Assembly (NCBI GenBank): GCA_002339165.1
Contig: DDJS01000127.1
Span: 1-29,017, forward strand
Origin: Cellvibrionales bacterium UBA2618
GTDB taxonomy: Bacteria; Pseudomonadota; Gammaproteobacteria; Pseudomonadales; Porticoccaceae
DNA length: 29,017 nucleotides
Reading direction: 5' to 3'
Shown: positions 24,016 to 29,017 of the stretch, piece by piece
Position numbering within the stretch: position 1 is the stretch's first letter
Layout of the letters: each line of letters opens with the position of its first letter
The notes under the pieces: model-generated
The model's database searches: none
What the model was told of the DNA's origin: nothing
Seen by the model: the letters and a program-made list of their open reading frames with translations, nothing else
Translations under genes and position numbers: made by a program

Positions 24016-25071
24016 CTATATCTCGTGGGTCAAAGCATCCAACCTGTGGGTACTCATAAGATCGAGCGCCTCGCCGCCGCCGCGCGCCACGCAAGTGAGT
24101 GGGTCCTCGGCAAGAATCACCGGCAATCCGGTCTCAGAACTCAACAGGCGATCGAGATCACGCAACAGCGATCCGCCACCGGTAAGCACGATGCCGGTAT
24201 CGGCGATATCAGAGGCCAGTTCCGGGGGCGACTGCTCGAGAACTCGTTTGACCGCGGTTACGATGCCGGCCAGTGGTTCCTGCAGTGATTCCAAAATTTC
24301 ATCACTACTCAGGGTAAAACTGCGCGGCACACCCTCTGCGAGATTACGACCACGGACATCAATTTCGCGCACTTCCTCGGCCAAAAAAGCAGTGCCAACT
24401 TCAATTTTTACTCGCTCTGCCGTGCTATCGCCGATAACGCTGCCATACTTGCGCCGAACAAAGTTAACAATTGCCTCATCAAAGCGATCACCGCCGATGC
24501 GGACGGAATCTGAGAACACCACGCCATTCAGCGACAGTATGGCAATTTCGGTGGTACCACCGCCGATGTCAACAACCATCGACCCGACTGCTTCCTCGAC
24601 CGGCAGACCGGCTCCGATAGCGGCGGCCATGGGTTCTTCGATCAAAAAGACCTCGCGCGCACCGGCGCTAAAAGCAGATTCTTTTATCGCCCGCTTCTCC
24701 ACCTCGGTGGCCATGCAAGGGACGCAAATCAACACCCTTGGGCTCGGTGGCATAAAGTTGTTGGTAATCGCCGCCGAGTGTACTTTTTTGATGAAGTGTT
24801 GAAGCATTTTCTCAGTGACTTGAAAATCGGCAATCACGCCGTCTTTGAGGGGCCTAATAGCGGTGATATTGCCCGGCGTGCGACCCAACATTCGTTTGGC
24901 ATCGATACCCACTGCCTCGACAATCTTTTGGCCTAAATGATGACGAATAGCCACCACAGATGGCTCGTTTAATACAATTCCCTTGTCACGCACATAAATA
25001 AGTGTGTTGGCAGTCCCCAAATCGATCGACAAATCGCTGGAGAAAAACCCTCGGATTTTTTTGAAAATCAT
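24016..25071 (-). CDS. mreB: Rod shape-determining actin homologue MreB
   Basis: A 351-residue bacterial actin that forms membrane-bound filaments and steers sidewall growth. The N-terminal amphipathic, basic stretch MIFKKIRGFF should bind the membrane. ATP-binding parts are clear: DLGTANTLIYV (17-27), DIGGGTTEIAIL (168-179) and TGGGSLLRDLD (297-307). VPCMATEVEKRAI and EEPMAAAIGAGLPV are typical of MreB. It is the first gene of mreB-mreC-mreD-maf-yhdP and is divergent from gatC. I see no clear ribosome binding site; a minus-strand TATACT at about 25124 may be a -10 element, without a strong -35. Confidence 0.97.
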   Translation of the reverse strand: MIFKKIRGFFSSDLSIDLGTANTLIYVRDKGIVLNEPSVVAIRHHLGQKIVEAVGIDAKRMLGRTPGNITAIRPLKDGVIADFQVTEKMLQHFIKKVHSAAITNNFMPPSPRVLICVPCMATEVEKRAIKESAFSAGAREVFLIEEPMAAAIGAGLPVEEAVGSMVVDIGGGTTEIAILSLNGVVFSDSVRIGGDRFDEAIVNFVRRKYGSVIGDSTAERVKIEVGTAFLAEEVREIDVRGRNLAEGVPRSFTLSSDEILESLQEPLAGIVTAVKRVLEQSPPELASDIADTGIVLTGGGSLLRDLDRLLSSETGLPVILAEDPLTCVARGGGEALDLMSTHRLDALTHEI

Positions 25072-25365
25072 GGAAAACCGGCCCTTTATACGGATATTCG
25101 AACGCGCTACATTAACCGCGCATAGTATATCCTTAAAAGATAACAGCGGGAAACTAACAGGGCAAGTGCGAAGTGGAGTTATGCGACAAAATATGCGTAA
25201 TTAATGCACATATGTGTGGCATTGGCGGTGCAAGGGGCGGTAAGCAGCATAAATGTGCCAAATAGTCCATCGACATCGACATCGACACTTAACCTAAACC
25301 TGCCTTCTGTGATACCGTTACCGCCGTCGGAATAACCCCCTAATTCCAATCCCACGGACACCTTC
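25072..25365. other. Divergent mreB / gatC intergenic region
   Basis: A 294-base spacer that must contain both the mreB and gatC promoters. It has a perfect 10-bp palindrome CACATATGTG (25207-25216) and three tandem ATCGAC hexamers (25269-25286). No strong sigma-70 -35/-10 pair is visible on either strand. I find no convincing gene in it. Confidence 0.6.
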
Positions 25366-25653
25366 ATGAGCCTCGACAAAGACCAAATACACAAACTCGC
25401 CATGCTGTCGAGAATAGCCATCGACGAGGCGACTATCGAGTCGGTTGGCGAGCGCTTGAGCGCTGTGCTCGATCTCGTCGATCAACTGAAGGCGGCGGAC
25501 ACCTCCGGCGTTGAGCCCATGGCGCACCCGCTGCAGACGACACAAAAATTGCGCGATGATCTAGTCAGCGAACCCAACCACCAGGAAGCCTTTCAAACGC
25601 TGAGCGACAACATGCACGACGGCCTATATCTGGTGCCTAAAGTGATAGAATAA
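25366..25653 (+). CDS. gatC: Asp/Glu-tRNA amidotransferase subunit C
   Basis: A 95-residue GatC subunit that wraps around GatA and GatB and stabilises the GatCAB complex, which converts Asp-tRNA(Asn) or Glu-tRNA(Gln) to the amidated forms. The helix-turn-helix start DQIHKLAMLSRIAIDE and the C-terminal DGLYLVPKVIE are typical. It leads gatC-gatA-gatB, with gatA 11 bases downstream. Presence of GatCAB suggests that AsnRS, GlnRS or both are missing or supplemented in this genome, which this window cannot settle. Confidence 0.95.
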   Translation: MSLDKDQIHKLAMLSRIAIDEATIESVGERLSAVLDLVDQLKAADTSGVEPMAHPLQTTQKLRDDLVSEPNHQEAFQTLSDNMHDGLYLVPKVIE

Positions 25654-25664
25654 GAGTAACTTTT

Positions 25665-27119
25665 ATGCACAACATGTCGATCGCCGAACTCGGCCTCGGA
25701 TTGCGCTCGAAAACCTTTTCGAGCCGCGAACTAACTGAGCATTTTTTACGCCGTATCGCCACGCTCAATCCGCGCTATAACGCCGTAATTACGGTCACCG
25801 AAGAGAGTGCTCTGACCAGCGCCGAGCACGCAGATGAACGATTGCGCAATGGCGTAGGCACTGACCTATGCGGCATTCCGGTGCTGCACAAAGATATTTT
25901 CTGTACCCGCAACGTGCGCACCAGTTGCGGTTCAAAGATGCTCGATACATTTGTACCGCCCTACGATGCGACAGTGGTCGAGAACTTCGCCGACGCCGGT
26001 GCAGTCATGCTGGGCAAAACCAATATGGATGAATTCGCCATGGGTTCGTCCAACGAGACGAGTTTTTACGGCCCAGTCAAGAACCCCTGGGACATCACTC
26101 GTGTGCCCGGTGGATCGTCCGGTGGATCAGCTGCGGCGGTGGCCGCTCGCTTAGGTCCGGCGGCGACCGCGACCGACACCGGCGGATCGATTCGACAACC
26201 GGCTGCGCTCTGCGGTGTCAGCGGGCTCAAACCAACCTATGGTAGGGTTTCTCGCTGGGGTATGATCGCCTTTGCCTCGAGCCTCGACCAAGCGGGCCCG
26301 ATCGCCAAATCCGCCGAGGACTGCGCCATCCTGCTGCAATGTATGGCCAGCTACGATCCTCGCGACTCGACCAGCGTCGAGCGTGCGGTCCCCAACTATC
26401 GAGCGACGCTCAACGATTCGGTGGCGGGCGTCAAGATTGGCATTCCCAAAGAGTACTTTTCAGACGGGCTAGACCCGAGTGTCGAGGCCGCGGTGATGGC
26501 CTCGCTATCGACCCTGCGTGAACTCGGCGCCGAGTTAGTCGACATCAGTTTACCCAATAGCCATCTTTCGGTACCCGCCTACTATGTGATCGCCCCCGCC
26601 GAGGCATCAGCCAACCTGTCCCGATTTGACGGCGTACGCTACGGTCATCGCTGTGATAACCCCGTGGACCTAGAAGATATGTACTGTCGTAGCAGAGCTG
26701 AGGGCTTTGGCGAGGAGGTACAAAGACGCATTTTGATTGGCAGCTACTGTCTGTCGGCGGGTTACTACGACGCCTACTATCGAAAAGCTCAACAGGTTCG
26801 TCAATTGATTCGTCAGGACTTTGTCCATGCCTTTGAACAAGTCGACATCATCATGGGTCCAACTTGCCCATCACCGGCCTTCAAATTTGGCGCCAAAGGT
26901 GATGACCCAGTGGCTATGTACCTAGAGGATATTTACACTATTGCCACCAATCTAGCTGGACTTCCCGGCATGTCGATACCCTGTGGATTGGTAAATGGCA
27001 ATCCGGCCGGGATCCAATTGATCGGTAACTACTTTGACGAAGCGTCGTTATTGAACGTTGCCCATCGTCTGCAGCAGGCGACCGACTGGCACAAGTTACA
27101 ACCCGGGGGACTCGATTGA
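25665..27119 (+). CDS. gatA: Asp/Glu-tRNA amidotransferase subunit A
   Basis: A 484-residue amidase-signature enzyme that releases ammonia from glutamine or asparagine and channels it to GatB. The Ser-cisSer-Lys triad is complete at the family spacing: K76 in VLHKDIF, S151 in PGGSSGGSAAAVAA and the nucleophile S175 in DTGGSIRQPA. LKPTYGRVSRWG and the C-terminal GLPGMSIPCG segment are typical of GatA rather than other amidases. AAGAG eight bases upstream supports the ATG; a second ATG three codons later is less well placed. The stop shares one base with gatB (TGATG). Confidence 0.98.
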   Translation: MHNMSIAELGLGLRSKTFSSRELTEHFLRRIATLNPRYNAVITVTEESALTSAEHADERLRNGVGTDLCGIPVLHKDIFCTRNVRTSCGSKMLDTFVPPYDATVVENFADAGAVMLGKTNMDEFAMGSSNETSFYGPVKNPWDITRVPGGSSGGSAAAVAARLGPAATATDTGGSIRQPAALCGVSGLKPTYGRVSRWGMIAFASSLDQAGPIAKSAEDCAILLQCMASYDPRDSTSVERAVPNYRATLNDSVAGVKIGIPKEYFSDGLDPSVEAAVMASLSTLRELGAELVDISLPNSHLSVPAYYVIAPAEASANLSRFDGVRYGHRCDNPVDLEDMYCRSRAEGFGEEVQRRILIGSYCLSAGYYDAYYRKAQQVRQLIRQDFVHAFEQVDIIMGPTCPSPAFKFGAKGDDPVAMYLEDIYTIATNLAGLPGMSIPCGLVNGNPAGIQLIGNYFDEASLLNVAHRLQQATDWHKLQPGGLD

Positions 27120-28591
27120 TGCAATGGGAAACCGTGATCGGCCTTGAGATTCACGTCCAACTGGCCACCGCGACAAAAATCTTTTCCGGCGCCAGCACCC
27201 GCTTTGGGGGAGCCGCCAACAGCCAGGCCTGCGCCATCGATCTGGCCATGCCGGGCACCCTGCCGGTTCTCAACGCGCAGGCGGTGGATTTTGCCCTGAT
27301 GTTTGGGCTTGCCATCGACGCCGATATCCCGATGATATCGGTGTTTGAACGCAAAAATTATTTCTACCCCGACCTCCCAAAGGGATACCAGACGACCCAG
27401 TTGGACAAACCCGTTGTCGGTGCTGGTCGCGTCACAATAGAGACCGTAGACGGGGGTAGCAAGGAAGTACGAATCCACCACGCACATCTCGAAGAGGACG
27501 CTGGAAAATCGCTCCACGAGGGCGACTTCGGGAGCCAATATTCGGGTATCGATCTTAACCGAGCGGGTACCCCGTTGATCGAAATAGTCACCGAACCAGA
27601 TTTATCAAACGCCACCGAGGCGGTGATATTTGCCAAAAAATTGCACGCACTGGTGACGTCGCTAGGGATCTGCGACGGTCGCATGGCCGAGGGTTCGTTG
27701 CGCTTCGACGTCAACGTCTCGGTGCGGCCCTTAGGCAGCGAGACGCTCGGCACCCGCACCGAGACCAAAAACCTCAATTCGTTCAAGTTTATGGAGGAGG
27801 CGATTGTTCGCGAAGTAGCGCGGCAGATCGATGTCCTCGAAGACGGCGGTAGCATTGTGCAAGAGACCCGTCTATACAATGGCGACACCAAGGTCGCCCG
27901 CTCGATGCGCAGCAAGGAAGAAGCCAACGACTACCGCTACTTTCCGTGCCCAGACCTTCTCCCCGTGGTGATCACCGAGGCGCGTTTACAACGCTTGCGA
28001 GACGCCCTTCCGGAATTGCCAGATGCGAGAGTCGCACGCCTGATTGAGCGCTACGCGATCGCAGCAAAGGACGCGCAGATACTCGCCAATGACGTTGCAC
28101 TAGCAAACTATTTTGAAACCGTCACTGAGCATTGCGACGACCCACGACTGGCCGCCAACTGGACCACGGGGGACTTGATCGGGCGGCTCAATGGCGAGGG
28201 TCTAGAACTTGCCGAGAGCCCCATAAGTGCCGAGCAGTTGGGCATTTTAATCCAGCGAATCGGCGATCAAACGATCTCGGGTAAAATGGCCAAACAGGTG
28301 TTTGATGGCGTTTGGAGCGGCGCTGGCGAGGTCGACCAGATCATTAAAGAGCGTGGCCTCAAACAGGTCTCCGATAGTGGCGCACTAGAACAATTAGTGG
28401 CCGACGTTCTGGCCAAAAATCCGGTCATGATAGACCATTACCTTGCCACCGAAGAGGGCCGTCGCAAGAAAAAATTGGGTGGTTTTATGGGTCAAATTAT
28501 GCAGGCCTCGAAGGGCCAAGCAAATCCCCAGCAAGTCAATCAGATACTTTTGGCTCAATTGCAAAGCCTTATCGGATCACGCGGAGACTAA
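27119..28591 (+). CDS. gatB: Asp/Glu-tRNA amidotransferase subunit B
   Basis: A 490-residue subunit that binds misacylated tRNA, activates the side-chain carboxylate with ATP and receives ammonia from GatA. The N-terminal VIGLEIHVQL gives E10 and H12, metal-binding residues in known structures. YFYPDLPKGYQ, the EEDAGKSLHE and GTPLIEIVTEPD motifs, and the C-terminal YqeY-like tail with GFMGQIMQASKGQANP are all present. I use the ATG overlapping the gatA stop; the frame also allows a TTG one codon earlier. One oddity is YRYFPCPDLLPV, where I recall an acidic residue in place of the cysteine in relatives. Confidence 0.98.
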   Translation: MQWETVIGLEIHVQLATATKIFSGASTRFGGAANSQACAIDLAMPGTLPVLNAQAVDFALMFGLAIDADIPMISVFERKNYFYPDLPKGYQTTQLDKPVVGAGRVTIETVDGGSKEVRIHHAHLEEDAGKSLHEGDFGSQYSGIDLNRAGTPLIEIVTEPDLSNATEAVIFAKKLHALVTSLGICDGRMAEGSLRFDVNVSVRPLGSETLGTRTETKNLNSFKFMEEAIVREVARQIDVLEDGGSIVQETRLYNGDTKVARSMRSKEEANDYRYFPCPDLLPVVITEARLQRLRDALPELPDARVARLIERYAIAAKDAQILANDVALANYFETVTEHCDDPRLAANWTTGDLIGRLNGEGLELAESPISAEQLGILIQRIGDQTISGKMAKQVFDGVWSGAGEVDQIIKERGLKQVSDSGALEQLVADVLAKNPVMIDHYLATEEGRRKKKLGGFMGQIMQASKGQANPQQVNQILLAQLQSLIGSRGD

Positions 28592-28598
28592 GCCACCC

Positions 28599-28922
28599 AT
28601 GAGCGCGAAAAAAGACAAGCAAAAAATCCTCGGCGAAGTGTTCGACGACCAACGAGTTCGCAACTTTCTTGAACTGCAACCACCTGCCGGTGTCGACCGC
28701 GACTTTCATCTAATGGAGCGCGCTTATCGCAGCATGAACATTGACAATTTTGCTACCTTTATGGATTTCTTTTGTGCCGCCGGGCACCGCGTAGAGGCCC
28801 AGAGCAACGACGGAAAAACGCTGCTACAGATCGTGCTCGAGCACCGGCTCGGCCAACCTTATGCAGAGATTCTCGGTGCCCATGGCGCGCAGACGACAGC
28901 AGTCGCCCAGAGCAGCCCATAA
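28599..28922 (+). CDS. PA4642-like small protein of unknown function
   Basis: A 107-residue soluble protein starting MSAKKDKQKILGEVFDDQRV. It resembles the PA4642 family as I remember it: an E-x3-D-x2-V opening, FLELQPPAGVDRDFHLMERAYR, a DNFATFMDFFCAAGHRVEAQ segment and a DGKTLLQIVLEH helix. The second half (about 48-95) looks like one or two ankyrin-type helix-loop-helix units. No signal peptide or membrane segment is seen, so it should be cytoplasmic. It starts seven bases after gatB with GGAG about 12 bases upstream and is probably cotranscribed. The family assignment is from memory of sequence feel, and the function is unknown. Confidence 0.65.
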   Translation: MSAKKDKQKILGEVFDDQRVRNFLELQPPAGVDRDFHLMERAYRSMNIDNFATFMDFFCAAGHRVEAQSNDGKTLLQIVLEHRLGQPYAEILGAHGAQTTAVAQSSP

Positions 28923-29017
28923 CCCGCAGTGGGCACGACCAAGCGTATAATCATAAAGAATTAATAATTAAGCACAGTCAGATTTTGTTATGCTAAAATC
29001 TCGAATTGAGCAATGTC
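28923..29017 (+). other. AT-rich tail after the gat genes
   Basis: The last 95 bases hold no reading frame of note. A plus-strand TATAAT (28946-28951) and a second AT-rich patch with TATGCTAAAAT (28990-29000) resemble -10 boxes but lack clear -35 boxes. They may belong to a gene beyond the right edge. No terminator hairpin was seen after the upstream gene. Confidence 0.3.

Noticed and set aside
23894..24802. Plus-strand open frame of 302 codons opposite mreB and the 5' end of mreC
   Set aside because: Serine-, proline- and arginine-rich translation typical of an antisense shadow, no domain, and it covers two certain genes.
25217..25232. TGGCA-N6-GTGCA with GG-N10-GC spacing upstream of gatC, resembling a sigma-54 promoter
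   Set aside because: The -12 box is GTGC rather than TTGC, the bases after TGGCA do not match, the leader would be about 120 bases, and gatCAB is a housekeeping operon. Chance is the simpler reading.
1..29017. A new defence, mobile or biosynthetic system in the window
   Set aside because: Nearly every gene belongs to a well-known housekeeping family in a conserved order; no integrase, transposase, toxin-antitoxin pair, CRISPR repeats or sharp composition change was seen.

Overview
The window is a compact, almost fully coding stretch of a gammaproteobacterial chromosome. Gene order is close to what I recall of the Pseudomonas aeruginosa algW-hisCDG-murA / kds-lpt-rpoN / yhdP-mre-gatCAB neighbourhood, and parts match the E. 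coli mla-yrbG-kds-lpt-rpoN and mre-maf-yhdP clusters. A short-form HisG, an AlgW/DegS-type protease beside the his genes, gatCAB next to mreBCD and a PA4642-type small protein point to Pseudomonadales or Cellvibrionales-like relatives. I cannot name a genus. I saw no tRNA, rRNA, insertion sequence, CRISPR array or phage gene.

Layout. 1-1729: the 5' part of rlmE (minus), then yhbY and an AlgW/DegS-type periplasmic protease (plus). 1811-7269 (minus): mlaC-ibaG-murA-hisG-hisD-hisC. 7438-11865 (plus): yrbG, then the KDO/LPS-transport run kdsD-kdsC-lptC-lptA-lptB with overlapping genes. 11866-12292: a 427-base gap holding a GG-N10-GC sigma-54-type promoter just in front of rpoN. 12293-15769 (plus): rpoN-hpf-ptsN-rapZ-npr, the nitrogen-PTS and sigma-54 cluster. 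15770-15964: a spacer with five degenerate 18-bp tandem repeats, then mgtE-darP. 17862-25071 (minus): mreB-mreC-mreD-maf-yhdP. 25366-28922 (plus): gatC-gatA-gatB and a small PA4642-like gene.

Functionally this is an envelope and growth block: peptidoglycan precursor synthesis (MurA), rod shape (MreBCD), LPS core-sugar synthesis and export (KdsD, KdsC, LptCAB), phospholipid trafficking (MlaC, YhdP), envelope stress (AlgW), ribosome biogenesis or hibernation (RlmE, YhbY, HPF, DarP), regulation (RpoN, PtsN, RapZ, NPr) and Asn/Gln-tRNA amidation (GatCAB). Nothing here looks like a wholly new system. The points most worth a second look are the sigma-54-type promoter in front of rpoN, the five-copy 18-bp repeat upstream of mgtE, an apparently orphan mlaC with mlaF, E, D and B missing from their usual places, and the loss of rng, tldD and pmbA from an otherwise conserved order.
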